From Anastatus disparis (lineage: Eukaryota; Arthropoda; Insecta; Hymenoptera; Eupelmidae), in assembly GCA_017163975.1 (NCBI GenBank), contig JAFFSR010000083.1:62001-126000 (forward strand): a DNA stretch of 64,000 nucleotides, in the 5' to 3' direction. Every line of letters starts with the position of its first letter. Positions within the stretch are counted from its first letter, which is position 1. Below, in pieces: positions 23,130-36,104 of the stretch. The notes beneath the pieces are model-generated. The model was not told where the DNA came from and searched no databases. It saw only the letters and a program-made list of their open reading frames with translations. Position numbers and translations under genes: made by a program.

Positions 23130-23591
23130 ATTTCCCCTACTCTCGATAAATGCCATGGATCTTAGATAGTGATAAAACCAGCCACCTCTTTATTTTCTAA
23201 CTCGAAACCTCTCGATAAAGCATCTGGGACATAATTAAGAGCATCTTTTCTGTGTATAATCTCGAAGTCTCATTGCTGTAACTCTAAAACCCAACGAGCA
23301 AGCCTACCAGTTGGATCTTTAAGATTTCTTAGACATTTGAGAGCGTAATGGTCGGTGTATACTGTGAAGTGATAATTATTTAAATAAGATTTCAACTTTT
23401 TTATTGCTCATAGTAATGTAAGACCCTCTTTCTCTGTTACGGTATTTTCCTACTTTATTCAAGATTCGATTAATATACACTATAGGGTTATCTCTGTCTT
23501 CACATTGTTGTGTTAGCACAGCTTCTATGGCATAATCGCTAGCATCACAATGTACCGGAAATGGCTTACTGAAATCTGGTATTGCTAACAC
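23130..23591 (-). pseudogene. Gypsy relic 1 RNase H
   Basis: Minus-strand frame with VHCDASDYAIEAVL (the first catalytic aspartate in TDAS-like context), a degraded TERE region, then VYTDHYALKCL and DPTGRLARWVLELQ, ending DALSRGF. These are the blocks of gypsy RNase H, which removes the RNA template during reverse transcription. A stop follows the first part near 23376, and the frame resumes downstream. After DALSR the expected integrase zinc-binding and core domains are missing. Confidence 0.8.
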
Positions 23592-23642
23592 TGGTGCTTG
23601 AGTAAGTTCTCTTTTCAGATTCTCGAAAGCTCGCTTTTGATC

Positions 23643-24329
23643 CTAACCCCAGATCCAGGTTTGACCTTTATGAAGTAGCTTTACCAACGAAATCTTTATC
23701 TCTGACTCGTTCTTTATGAATCTCGAATGCCAACCCACCATCCCCAAGAAACGTTTTAATTGTTTAATAGTTTTAGGAGTAGGATAATTCAGCACTGGCG
23801 ATATTCTCTCTGAATCTGGTCTCAACTTATCTCTATCTAGTTTATATCCCAGGTAAGTTACACTCAAACAACAAAATTTACATTTTTCATTGTTCACGAC
23901 TAGCCCTGCACTCACTAATCTCTTCAATGCGATCTTGACCCACCTTAAATGTTCTTCGAATCTTTCTGTCACGATAATGATATAATCTAGATATCCAAAG
24001 ACATGTGGCTCGAATTCTGGACCAAATAAGGCGTCGACAAGCCTTTGGAAGGTGATTGGTGCGTTAGTTAGGCCAAATGAAAGACGTTTAAATTGGAATA
24101 GTCCTAATTCAGACACTGCAAAGGCTGTGTATTTACAATTCTCTTGGCTTACTATTACCAAAAAATACGCTTGGTCTAGATCTATCATAGTAATATATAT
24201 TGCTTTTTTCAATTGGTCTAGAATAAAATCCACACTCTGAATTGGATAAACATCAGGCTTAGTGACTTTATTTACGTCTCGAAAATCAACACAAAACCTA
24301 TACTTTCCGTTAGGTTTTCTGACAATCAC
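23643..24329 (-). pseudogene. Gypsy relic 1 reverse transcriptase
   Basis: About 228 residues with VRKPNGKYRFCVDFRDVNKV, PIQSVDFILDQL, MIDLDQAYF, FKRLSFGLTNAP, TFQRLVDAL and the thumb block RFLGMVGWHSRFI. All are typical of gypsy RT. The catalytic YxDD box reads YLDY, so the second metal-binding aspartate is lost and the enzyme would be dead. Upstream residues up to the protease block (EEVKRILEQNIIEK) continue in frame through a stop at 24353-24355. Confidence 0.88.
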
Positions 24330-24408
24330 CGGCTTACTACTACGTTCGCTCGCTTATTTCTCAATAATATTCTGCTCTAGTATTCTCTTGACCTCCTCTT
24401 GTGCCGCT

Positions 24409-25107
24409 TCAAGTTTGTATGGTACGTCTTAGGCGTTGTTTAATCGGCCTAACTCCAGGCTCGGTCTCTATATGATGCTCTATTAAGGTAGTGATTCCTG
24501 GTACTTTTGATGGCGGTGGTAAGATTCTCTTAGTCAGATTTTTCACTTTTTTCTCTTGATCTTCAGTGATCTTAACTATTCCAGCACACTCTCTAAAAAT
24601 GACTGCCTCGACCTTAGAACGATGATTTGAAAATTTTCTCCACTCTCCATCCAGAACTCTCCATAAATCTTGACCTAGTTTTACTTTTAAGTCCCATTTT
24701 CGATGGGAATCTATACCAAGAACCATATCGTATTCCATTTGTCTTGCAACCTTGATCCCCATGGGTTGTACTACTCCATCAACGTCTAATACGACCTCTA
24801 GTATACCCAAAAGTTTTGATATGGCTCCAGTTACTGTCTTAATTGACAAGTTGCTCGGTTTTAATCTGTCTTGAAATCTCTCTCCAATCTTTGGCCCAAC
24901 TAATGTAATCATTGCAACTGGGTCAAATAGAGCTAGGTATTCTTCTAACTCGACTCGTAAGAAATTTCGATTTTCTGACTTCGATCCTGCAACCTTTCTT
25001 TTATATATTTTCTGAATTTTTCTTCTCTGTCGTACTTGGTACGACTTTTCCGCCTCCTGGACTGTTGAAGGTGAAGCATCGTCTTTAACAGACCGATCAA
25101 GAACCAC
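24409..25107 (-). pseudogene. Gypsy relic 1 protease and RT N-terminus
   Basis: About 232 residues. The first 60 are basic and linker-like. LALFDPVAMITLVG corresponds to the retropepsin active-site strand, but the D-S/T-G triad reads D-P-V. MVLGIDSHRKWDL is the usual LG.D block that closes retropepsin-like domains. The last part (KVPGITTLIEHHIETEPGVRPIKQRL) is the conserved lead-in to gypsy RT (H.I.T.....PI.q). It processes Gag-Pol in live elements; this copy looks inactive. Confidence 0.82.
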
Positions 25108-25499
25108 CTCAGGATCTGAAACACTGCTCTCAGCTGGGTTCGAGAAATTTATCTGCTACACTACCTCTCTCACAGCTTCTCTTATATGCTCTTTAAATGT
25201 TGGATTCTCTTCATCAGTCTGAGGTATCTCATCAACTCTGTTTATACTCTGACCAGGTTCTCCATCAGGTTGTCTCCCTTTTACTATTTCTACTCTTTTA
25301 TATCATTCGCCCGTTTTTGATTATTTAAGAGCGTAGAGGGTGTTCCTATGTTCTTGTTTGGCCGTTTCCCAAAGACCTACGAATGTGAGCACAGTTTTTG
25401 CACGTATGCAGGGTTACACCTCTAGCTCTTTACGCTAGGCAGCTAAGATTTGGTGATGCTTTATTAGTATTTTAAATCCACTCTCGGTTATTCGATATT

Positions 25500-26105
25500 T
25501 TATTTGGACATTCAAATAAAGAATGACCTATTTGCAAACATAAATAACAGGTGCGTCTTGCACACTGTAAAGCTCTATGTCTAAGGGTATGACACACATG
25601 AAGGTTCATTTCTTCTTTGACCTTGATTTACGGTGCGTCTTTCTGTTCTCGACTGCCATTGGTTATAAGGTTCTTTGGGCCTGGTCCCATTATTATAAGG
25701 CCTTATCTCATGTTTTTCAGTTACTTCCATGGACAGAGTATTATCATCTGTGTTCAGATCTACAGCTTCAGTTTAATCTTGTTGATTTTATAATGCAACA
25801 TATTCCTTCTTATTATTCTTATTTTTCTGAGATGCTGGCTTTGGTAGTATTGGATTCACTTTTTGTGGATTGCCTGTCTCTTTCTCTTCTATGTCATCTC
25901 TACTCTTGACCCTACTAGCTGCTATTTTTGCATTCTTAGTTTCTCGATAAGAAGCAGCACCTGGAATTTTTGAATTCTCTTTCGTAGAAGGTGGAACATA
26001 TTTTTGATCTGACTCTTTTTGTTTCTCCCACCGTTGTCCGTACTTCTCTAAATCATCGAAATCATATATCTTTTTTGTTGACATATACCGTCGATATTCT
26101 GGCAA
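25500..26105 (-). pseudogene. Gypsy relic 1 Gag C-terminus with zinc knuckle
   Basis: A charged, lysine-rich segment (26105-25788) continues with a stop and frame change to CARRTCYLCLQIGHSLFEC near 25565-25505. That contains a CX2CX4HX4C zinc knuckle, the RNA-binding module of Gag nucleocapsid. The plus-strand frame covering 25577-25909 is a shadow. Confidence 0.7.
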
Positions 26106-26314
26106 TAGATTCCGATATGTGATCTCGAGTTGTCTCCTAATTGATGGAAAATACTTACAATGACCGACAATATACTCAAAATTAGAGAGTTAAAAAGAAT
26201 GAGATATCTTTTCTTTTTTGCCTTGAGTTCTGGCTTTTAACTCATACAATATATCTTCTTCATCCATATCTGGAATATACTGTCATCTAAAAAAAAAGCT
26301 TTTTTAAATCCTCT

Positions 26315-27709
26315 CTAATCTCGAATTCCCCTCTCAGCTGTTTCATACCAGCGACTTGCGTCTTCCAAAAATATGCAGTGTAGTACTTTCAACCAATCAT
26401 TATCAGAGTAATCAGTACTCTTCTTGCACTTCTCTAAACGTTTGAAAAAATCTTCTGCATTCTCTCGACAAGAAAATGTCAGATGCCAGGATTGCAGAAT
26501 TTCGACTAATTTAAAGTTATCTTTTTTTTTATTTTTCCTTCGAGTCTTTTTCTTGTCTCGAATAGGATAGTCAGACTCACTGCCACTTGTTGAACTATTG
26601 ATACTACCACTGCTGCTGCTCAGATTTCTTGACTTATTTTTAGAATATTTATGACGTCTACTGATATAACTCTTATATCTCTTACCACTCAATATTTCTT
26701 GAATACCACCATGGGTCGATCTTAACATTGACGATTTGTTTGTAGGTACCTGACTTCTCTTACTCTTATCTGAGGATCGAGGATCATCTCTGTCAGATTT
26801 CTGACATTTATGACAGCAACTTGTTTGATTTCCCTGTTGGAGTTCAGCTTTCTTTTCTCTTGATTGGTTGTTTCTTTCTTAGCTGGTTATCTCGTTTGCT
26901 CGTTGTTGATCTTGACTCCGCTCTTCAATTTTGTTACTCAACTCGTTTCTCGACTCTTTTTTAATAGGTTGAGTATTATCATTATAATTATATTATCTTC
27001 TCGTCACATTTGCATCATATGACAACCTTGTTGGAACACTATATTTATTAATCTAACCGAAGATGGTGTAGTCACTTATGGATAATGGATTGGATGCCTT
27101 TTTTCCAGTTAGAGTGGTTTCAGCGGGCGATCATGATGAAGCATTATTCCCATATGTGGTAGACGTCATCTTGGGTAACAAATAGGTTAAATGCAAATCA
27201 GTGCCACTTATAGCAAGCGTACTCGTTACAGTCGTAGTCCTTACTGCTACAGTGGTCACGACTGATGCCTGTGACGAGAATGAGGTCGTCGTGACGTTGT
27301 GCATCGGAGATAACCTTGTATCCTCTTCACTTGGAATTATGGACCTCCTAGTGTCGTTGCCTCTAGCCCCCTTTAATTTTCCAGAGTCATGTCCCGAAAC
27401 TGTTATTATTTGAGGCTCCATCTGTGTGTATATGCCTAAATTACTCATATTTGGAAACAAAGACTTTAATAATGAACCACGTTCGTCAACCTCAGGAAAC
27501 CACGGAACTTGATCTACCCCAACTTTTCGTAACTCTGCTCTATATAATCGCTCTTGAAGAGTCTTCTCTGATCCTTGAATATTAAGATCGAACTCATTTG
27601 ACTTCTCATTTATTCTTTCAACAGGCCAATCTCTGATATCGTCGTATAAATTTCTCAAAATCTCAGATCTACTAATCAGTCGCCTCAACTGCTCTGAATA
27701 CTCTTTCAT
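26315..27709 (-). pseudogene. Gypsy relic 1 Gag
   Basis: Two long open pieces in one frame (27709-27131 and 26728-26315) joined by a stretch with several stops. The N-terminal piece starts MKEYSEQLRRLI and is rich in charged residues, then Ser/Thr. The second contains a serine-rich, basic patch and then the capsid-like block LQSWHLTFSCRENAEDFFKRL with FLEDASRWYE, typical of gypsy Gag. It would form the particle shell. Start at 27709 chosen as the first ATG of the open frame. Confidence 0.78.
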
Positions 27710-30214
27710 ACGGTCTGTTAATGATAACTTCTTATATTTTACTCTTCTCCCTACTCAAATTTCGATAATCTTGACTTTTCTTGAATATCTATTTTATTAT
27801 TTGCAAGAAAGTTCCTGAAAAGGGAAACAAGAATGAGCAGAAACTTAATAAATTTAGAGCAAAATAAATCAACAGCCTTTAGAAACTTCAAATAGAGGTG
27901 TAATTAGCGTAGGTACACGTTCCGCAGGGCAAAAAGAATGGCTCGATAAATTCTTTTTTTATAATAATGTAAAAAAAAAATTTCTCACTAATAGCAGGCA
28001 ATTAAGGCAACTTTAATCTCAAGAATAGGGAGAATCTATTTTCTTTTGGGTATTTAAAAGGGACTTAATTATTTTTAGGTTAGAGGCTAATAGACATTCA
28101 CACACAAAAATAGCTTTTAATATGTACACTTACCTCTAACCTATCTCCACACACAGTATAAAAGAAATAATATACAATATATATACAGAATGAATATTTA
28201 AAATATGTCAAATTATAAAAAGAGTATAGCCGAATAAGTATGTGAAAATGACCTTAACTTGGATTTCCATAGAACTTTGCTTATTCTTTTGTCTTGTCAA
28301 AAAACTAAGATCCTGAAAGTATCTGATCTTTTGGCTCAAAATTGGCTTTATAACCTCAAAAAACATGTTTTTTTTTGTTTTTTTGCTATAACTTCTCTTT
28401 TCATAAAATCTATCATTCATAATTTTTGCGGAACTGTAGGAATGGTGGAAAGTACCTCAAATATCAAAAATTGAAAATTTTGAAGATTTATGACGTTTTA
28501 AAGGCTTTATTGTATTCTGATCATAAAAATAACACCGAAAACACGTTCAACGACCCAAAAAATCCCTAAATATTGATATTTAGTCAGATTTATATCATAT
28601 GCATCCATAAAATGCGAGAATATGCTTAAAGAAATCGTTTTTCGACCAAAAAGACTCCTGTAATCTTTTTATTACTATCCTAAACTATAATTTTATCACG
28701 TCATCTTCAAAGTTACCTTGAAAATTTATTTACTAATCAATAACCTCTTTGATACTGATTGTTAATCTTATTCAGTACGATTTTTGGCTGAAAGATATGA
28801 AATCAACTTTAAAAAATTCACTTAGTGACTAAAAATGACCTCAACTACCGTTTTTTTGTAGTATTTAAAACAACATTTGGAAAAAAAATATATTGGAGGA
28901 TTCTAAGAACTTCTCACTGAGATTGTTTATATTGTTCTGTGCGATGTTTTGTCGAGCACCACCAAAATATCGCCAAATGATGCGCCCAGTCAGCAAAAAT
29001 ATTGCATGTTGTGCTACAGTATGATTTAAAAGTAATTAACATCAAAATAGTAATGTAATATTACGCAAATATTTTTCCAGTTGAAAAATAAACAAAGGGT
29101 AATCAGAAAATTTAAATTTATATTTAAATAAACATTGAATTTCAGCAACAGCTTCTCTCATATTATATAGATTAAAGTTATAATTCCTAGCGATTGTAAT
29201 GGGGGAATTGTTCGAATGTCGAGGCCATCGAAATTTAAAACGACACATGCGAAGAAAGCGATAATATATATTGTGATATTTTTATAGAGGAAAACGGAAG
29301 CGAGTTAACCGCTAAAAAAAGAAAAATTAATATTGAATAAAAATATATTTTACTTGAAAATAAACATTTTTTTATTCTTCTTCCATAAATTTTATCCTTT
29401 TATATCATAATTTTTTACGCGCAAAGAGACGTTTTTATTTGTATGTTATTATAATTTTAGTTTTAATAATAAAGAGTCGTATTTTCCAAAATCCAATCAT
29501 AGATTTTCAAAATATAAGTCTTCAACTAAAAGATGACGCTTGATTCGTTTCTTAATTGTTATAAACAAAGTGGCTGTGATTAAAAAAAAAAATCTTATCT
29601 CGGCTTCTATTGGCCTTAGAGAGTTCTTTTTTTTTAAATCTCCGCTTCGAACACAGCTATAAGAATATTCAAATAGCAAATTCGTAAAAGTTATAAATAA
29701 AACCCCAAGTTCATTTATTTATTAAAAAAACCCTCTCTTTCAAAGCATTATAAAAAATATTGCAATTCAATTTTCACATTTGCTCTTAACGAAATATCAA
29801 AATTTGAACCTGCATGAAGAGTTTAAGCCTTTATGCAACTCAATATTTTCAGCCAAAAAAAATCATAGCAATAAACATAATGCGTGTTGGGATAAATAAT
29901 AGGGAATATCTCAGAAACAAATTAGCTAATTTGCTATTACAACCTCTCTTTCTGTTCGTGTTTATGAAGGCTTTCTTTTGAAAGTTTGAAAATATTTAAA
30001 AATTATTTTTACAATCAATAATTGATATTCAAGAAATGGCCATTTTTGATGGTTTTTTGGCTTTTTTGCAATAACTAATTGACGAAAATAATCGCAGCAG
30101 AACTCAAATTGTAGATTTTTTTATTCTCTAATACTTTTATCAATTTTTTTCGCTTAAATGCATAGGTTGCTTCAGAGAATTAAAAAAGCTGTTTTGGCCA
30201 TCTTTGCAGCCTCC
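27710..30214. other. 2.5 kb AT-rich, no gene recognised
   Basis: Includes whatever is left of the 5' part of gypsy relic 1 next to its Gag, but no LTR could be recognised. The open frames here (for example 28208-28474, 29042-29248) are short, low-complexity and match nothing I know. Confidence 0.5.
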
Positions 30215-30355
30215 TAGAGTATTTTCTACCGTTTTTTTGTTACATTTTATATAGGGTATGTTTCTTTATCGCCCTTAACAACTCTATATAGGTTTCATTT
30301 AGCCCCTTATTAATGTCCTCAAAATGTCTCTATTGATTGGACTACAATAAAAAAT
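30215..30355 (+). repeat. Dispersed repeat, copy 1
   Basis: Segment TATTTTCTACCGTTTTTTTG...TCTATTGATTGGACTACAATAA recurs in the same orientation at about 40683-40832, with moderate divergence. Non-coding; possibly the end of an unrecognised element. Confidence 0.7.
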
Positions 30356-30362
30356 TTTTTTA

Positions 30363-30799
30363 AACAAAAAATAAAACCGACTCCAAAAAAATGCACTAAA
30401 AAGTTACAAATAATTCATAATCTTTAATAATTATACGCATAGTACGCATCTAACTCAACACATGTGTTGCAAACATATTATAGATTATCAAATTATTTGT
30501 AAACAGCACAAACAAATTATATTATTGTTTAATTCACGAAAAAATATTTTCGAAGTCAGCGTCAAGTTGTTGAATCGTTCTGCACAGATGTAGAATTTGA
30601 CGCCGACTTCAATAATATTTTTTCGTGAATTAAACAATAGTATAATTTGTTTGTGCTGTTTACAAATAATTAGATAATCTATAGTATGTTTGCAACACAT
30701 GTGTTGAGTTAGATGCGTACTATGCGTATAATTATTAAAGATTATAAATTATTTGTAACTTTTTAGTGCATTTTTTTGAAGTCGGTTTTGTTTTTTGTT
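30363..30799. repeat. 437-bp foldback, arms about 215 bp
   Basis: AAAACCGACTCCAAAAAAATGC on the left is mirrored by GCATTTTTTTGAAGTCGGTTTT on the right. The arms stay close to perfect to the centre near 30585. Non-coding. The ACCGACTTC-type end also occurs in the foldback at 37.9-39.7 kb. Confidence 0.88.
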
Positions 30800-31034
30800 A
30801 AAAAAATTTTTTTTTGTAACTGTTTAGTGCATTTTTTTTAAATTGGTTTTTTTTTTGTTAAAAAATTTTTTAGTGTATCCCCCTACTAAAAGCGCAAATA
30901 TAGGTAGACCCACTAATTATGCCTAACTTCCATTATCAATTCATAACGCATGCATTAGTACATTATACCAAGCAATGTATAGGACGAAAGAGAGAAGGCC
31001 CAATGGCACAGTGTCGTTGTGTGTGCATGTATAC

Positions 31035-31496
31035 TAGGGTGGACGTTAATTTTTTTTTATTTTTTTTTTCTATCGGGCCGGGTAAAAATCAGTTTTAAGT
31101 ACCTAAAAACTGATGCGGAATCAGTAAAACCAACCATCCGAATGATTTATCACGTGCCGCGAAGCACCCGAAGTTTCTTATGGGATTTACGTGTAAAAAA
31201 TCGTTTATTTTGTATTATATAGAAAAACTATGGAAATGATCGAATCTGATGACTGGAAAATATGTATTTCCATTTATTTTTTCCTCCTGAATCCGATAGA
31301 ATCATTAGTTTTGGCCGATTTCTTGAGCGTAAAAAGTTATGACCAATAATTGCGAAAAACGCCAAAATAATCTAAAAAAAAGACAGAACGAAAGCGAAAG
31401 AGGCCGTAATGGCGATGAACCAGGCTTCAAGGAGTGGAGTGAAGTACCATCATAAGATAGTAGAATCAAAAACGTACAATTTTTCGTCCAGTTGAA
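31035..31496 (+). repeat. Left TIR of element B
   Basis: Begins TAGGGTGGACGTTAA, followed by T-rich sequence and CTATCGGGCCGGGT. Matches the complement of 37411-37871 closely, ending at TTTTCGTCCAGTTGAA. Confidence 0.93.
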
Positions 31497-31784
31497 GTTC
31501 GTAAGTGTTCTTAAGCCAGAATTACGATCGCTTCAGTTACAATAAATGTTAAAATAAGAATTATCTTTTGAAGATTTAATAAAAAGCTGCTCGTATTTAA
31601 TCTTGAAACATTTTTTATCGAACTTATTGAACCTAATTTTTTTTGATATTTTGAAGTGAGGTAAATATTAGGAGTTTTTATAGTTATGAGATAGAATCAT
31701 TGATTTCACTAAAAAAATTTATTTTATTTTATCATTGAAAATAATTTTTAAAGTATATTTTTTTATTATTTAAGAAAAATATTT

Positions 31785-34700
31785 TTATTCATATTTTTTT
31801 ACACACATTATAGAAGCTTTGTTAGAGCTTGGAAACAAACTATTATAATTCTTAATTATTAGCATTAGATACTGTCGTTGCTGCTCATCTTTCGTCAATA
31901 TTGCATTGAAATCAGACATCAATTTGACTCCTCTCTCCGCAGCATCGTTAACAACTTTTAGATTTTCAATAATTTTCAAGCCTTTATGATAACTCCTATC
32001 TTTACTCCATTTTGACGGATCTTTGAGTAAAAAAGCGGAATCGATGTCAAACCGTTTGAACAAGTGTAAGGACTCTTTACATAAAAAGTCACAAATAGTT
32101 GATTTTACCATGTTATCCACAATTTTCTCAGTTGCAAGAATGCGTTTGTCATGTACAAATTTACTTCGGTCTGACTTTAGAGCATCAACCATTTTTTGTT
32201 TCTCTTCGATTGAAATACCCCTATCAAAGAATGATAGAGCTGCTGACTCTGGTGTTAAGTACCACAGATGCCGAATGAATATTTTTACAGTGTTAGCGGA
32301 TATATTTTCATCAATAGATTCATAATTGTATAAATTTTTAAAAAAATGTAAATCTTGACAAGGAGCTTTAGCAGCAAGCGGAGCTGTAAACCAAGCTTCT
32401 ACGTAAACTCTTATAATAAATATACAAATATCTCTATATTTTATGTATTCGTCTTTTTGATTTTCCAAAAAAAATTTTCGGAACATAAAAATTTTTAAGC
32501 AATAAATGACTTTTGCCATCCACCTAGCATGATGTACTGGGCCAGGTGGATGAAAATTATAATTTTTTGATGATTCCCCGCCAAGAAAAACAACTACAAG
32601 CTCTAAGAACTCTTGGTAGCCATTTCTGGTTTGTTTCGTTTTCAATAACGTTGCACAAAAATTAAAAATTTTCTCTTTCACATCCTGTACAGATTAATTT
32701 ACAAAACTGTCGGAAATTCCAGTATCATATTCTTTTTTATTAGCGCTTTTCCAAAAATTTTCGAATTTTTTAAAATTTTGAATGTCAGGGCCCGAAGTCT
32801 TACCAAATTTTTCTTCAAAAGCACATCTCAATATTAGCTCATAAATATGGTGCCTGCAGATTAAATAAAGGAGATCTTTATCCATAAGATGCTCTAATAA
32901 AATACAAGCACCATTTAAGCGACCAGTATTACTGGTGGTAGAGTCACAGCATAGAGCTTGAATATTATTTTGCAGAGACCAGTCGATAAGAGTTTCGAAA
33001 ACAGCTTGAGCTTGATTTCTTCCCGAACTTGTCTCGATTATTGGTACTCCCAAAAGCTGCTCTTGAGTATGATTAGTTATTATGATGGCTAATCTATCTG
33101 TGATCTCTGTACGAGTGAGACCTGGTAGTAATTTACCATCCCAGTGTATGGTATTTGCCGTGTTTGAAAAAAGTTGTGGAACATATGTTTTGATTGCCTC
33201 ATATCGATTTTTGCGATATTTTTGTCGAGCTTCATGGATTGATGTTACATTAAGAATTAGATTTCGAGTATCAACTTTCAGAGCTTCTGCAGCAGCCATT
33301 AATAAGTGCATTGCATCTCGTTTGCTTACTTTACTTTTATCTAATACAGTTGCAAGCTTCTCGGTGATAACTAACTCTGTACCTCTTCTTTTTTCTGGAG
33401 GTGTGTGTTGAGATGGCTGAGACTCTGACTCTGGTCCTAACAAATCTTCAAGTTCCTCTGAAAATGAAGAAATACAATGTTTATAATTCCAAGTTTATTA
33501 AATATATATATAAGTATTTAATACCAAAAAATAATTTAAGATAATCAAGTCAAAATAACTATTAAGATCATAGAATGCAATCGATTCGTAGAAATGTTAC
33601 CTTTTGTAACTGACACATATTCTTCTTTTGATGTTTGTGGAATTTCGTGATGGACATCAGTTACAGGATTTTTCTCTTCTAAATTAAGAACTTCATAGTC
33701 AATTTCCATGGGCGATGATCTTAAGCCTGTTTCAATTGTAACATCTGATGATAGTCCTAAAAATGATGATTTTGAAAAAATAATTAATCCGTTTTTTATT
33801 AAAGTAACAATTTAATACTGAGAATCAATAAAAAAAATCAACTCAATAATTTATTCTGCCAAAAGTCGAGTTTGATAGTGAAAATTAAATTTTAAAAATC
33901 CATATTTAATCATTATAATTTTAAATCAGAAAAAAACATTTTTAAATAGATTAAAATACTTTTGGACTATATAAAATACCATTTCAAGTAAACATAAATT
34001 AAAATATTTTATTTTATCTTGAAAAAAATCAAAGGCAATTCTGTCCATGTGGTAAAAATAGAAAGTAGAAATATAGAATATTTTAAGAATAATTCACTTT
34101 TCTCAAGACATTGCATACATGTTTCAGAGTTAATAATTATAGGTTAACATTAATTTATAATAAAGAAATACTTCCAAAAAAATTTAGCAAATAATACCAA
34201 ACTAGTTACTCATAGAACATATTTTAATACACTATTATGAAAATGAGCTCATCGAAGCCTTAAATAGTCATTTTTAAGGATATTTTAGATCTCAGGTTGT
34301 ATCGTAGCTAAAAAAAATAAAATTACAAAGTTCATTTCACACAGCCAACATATGAATGTTCATCAATTTTCAGTTCCCTTATGATTATGTAAGTTGAGCT
34401 CTAGAACATTTACAAAAATCACCGAATAGGACTTCGATGAGCTCATTTTCATCCTGTAAAATCTCTTCTGCAAGTGGTAGAGTGGATTGGCATCCTTCGC
34501 TGGATTTTTTCAGGTTTATTTCTTGTTTACTTATAAATATGAGTACAGAATTTTTGACATTCGAAGAATAATTTAATGTCTTCAGCGAAGCAAATTTATC
34601 TCATTTTTATTTTTTAACTTTTTTTCAGAGCTATTTGACTCTACGAAGAGCTTAAAAATTATCTTTGACTTTTATTCACGATTCAAAAAATTGTTCATTT

Positions 34701-35760
34701 ACTTTTGGTGACCATTGATAAAATACAAATTAGTTATTAATTAAATGTGAATCAAGTTTTATAAAAAATAGAAATTATGAAAAATAGTTAGTTTTTAAGA
34801 GCATGACGAAGCTGTCTGCCTTCTAATAATATTTCCAATCTTAACTTATGAATAAACGATGCGTTCAATTGAGTTTTTTTGCTATAAAGAAAAAATTTGT
34901 AAGATTAAACTCTAGTGCGGACAACTCAAGAAAATCACCAAAATATTATACATACAAAGTTATAATAAAAACTTTCAATATATCGTATTTTAAGGTTAGG
35001 TTTGTCGAGTTTGATATCTAATTTCCAATCCAAGCTCATAAAAAAATAACAAGTCCAAATGATTTTTTATTTTAACAAAAATTATTGTACTAATATAACT
35101 TTAGTGCGGACAAGTCATTATATTTGTTTAATTTAAGAATTTAAAAAGATATCGATAAAATAAAAAAAGCAAAACTCGATTGCTGCAGCTCCGACATGCC
35201 GTTAAGTTGCATATCACCTTTCACTGTTAAGAGGCAATGGTAAAGCTTTACTTTTTATTCATAGAAGATTTTTATGCAGTTTTGAAAACATGCATGGAAA
35301 TTATGTCAACTGTGTGTAAATATTTATACATAATATTCAATTTACCTCTTTGTTGTAATAAAAATTGTTTATCAGATTCATCTGTCATAACTGTAAGAGC
35401 GTCTGCTCTGGCAATATCGAACAATTTGTTCAAGCTCCCTTCATATTCTTCTTCTTTCTTTTTTTGCGCATCAGACTTACGTGAAGCACTTTTTTGGATA
35501 TTCCGCCATTTTTCATATTCAGTTTTAATCTTAGCAACACATTTTTTAGTTTCTTGTGTTGGAATGCAAGCCTTCTTCCAAAAAATTATACATTCTTCGA
35601 TTGCTAATTGTGCGCTTTCATGTACGTTATTTTTCAGTCTCCGAATGTTATAAAACAAAACTCCTAGTACTTGTTTTATTGACGGTAAATTGTTTTTTAC
35701 AACTATTTGGTTAGATATAAATCCTATGTGATTTATGTGCTCTCGTAGGTTATACGCCAT
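31785..35760 (-). CDS. hAT-like transposase, three exons, one stop codon
   Basis: Minus-strand exons 35760-35346, 33756-33601 and 33457-31785 have GT-AG junctions and lengths of 415, 156 and 1673 bp (total 748 codons). Both introns are phase 1, exactly as in element A. Exon 1 (ATG at 35760) gives a basic, helical N-terminal domain. Exon 2 is acidic. Exon 3 has HWDGK, CCDSTTSNTG, CRHH, HHARWMAK and WYLTPESAAL, aligning with D88, D153, CxxH, the RW-like block and E379 of element A. One in-frame TAA at 32694-32696, between the CxxH and RW regions, interrupts an otherwise open frame. Predicted role: cutting and rejoining the TAGGG ends. hAT kinship is inferred from motif order; no BED finger or hATC block is visible. 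Confidence 0.8.
34236..34455. mobile_element. 220-bp MITE in intron 1 of the element B gene
   Basis: TIR ATGAAAATGAGCTCATCGAAG at the left and its complement CTTCGATGAGCTCATTTTCAT at the right (about 20 bp each) with a unique centre. No clear target duplication. It sits in the long first intron. Confidence 0.8.
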
Positions 35761-36104
35761 AATGATACACTATCTGTATCATTACTGGAAAATGAAAAAA
35801 ATACACAATGTTTACAATATAAGAGATTATAATGAGTTTTGGAAAAATAATATGTATAGCTGTGGAATACCTGTTTATGTAAGCAACCCAGTATAAAAAT
35901 AATCAATCTATTGATATTGTAACTAGCGTTTAAGATACGAAATTATTGAATTGAACCAATAACAAATAAATTTTATTTACTAATTAAATTTTACTTTAAT
36001 TGACAAATTAACTTTATGTCTTAATTAAAAAGTAATTCAATTGGATTTTATTTGTTATTACAAACCTTGCTAGCGTCTTCTCGATGAGTGTAAGCTTTGC
36101 TATA

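Larger units (their letters stand above)
22890..27709 (-). mobile_element. Gypsy-type LTR retrotransposon relic 1
   Basis: On the minus strand: Gag (27709-25788), zinc knuckle (about 25565-25500), protease (25107-24409), reverse transcriptase (24329-23643), RNase H (23591-23130), then an LTR end (about 23050-22890). The integrase that should follow RNase H is absent, so at least 1 kb is deleted. Frames change between domains, stops are scattered, and two catalytic motifs are mutated. I cannot find a matching 5' LTR upstream of Gag. Confidence 0.85.

Noticed and set aside
25577..25909. 110-codon plus-strand ORF
   Set aside because: Lies antisense to the gypsy relic 1 Gag C-terminus and zinc knuckle and shows no domain.
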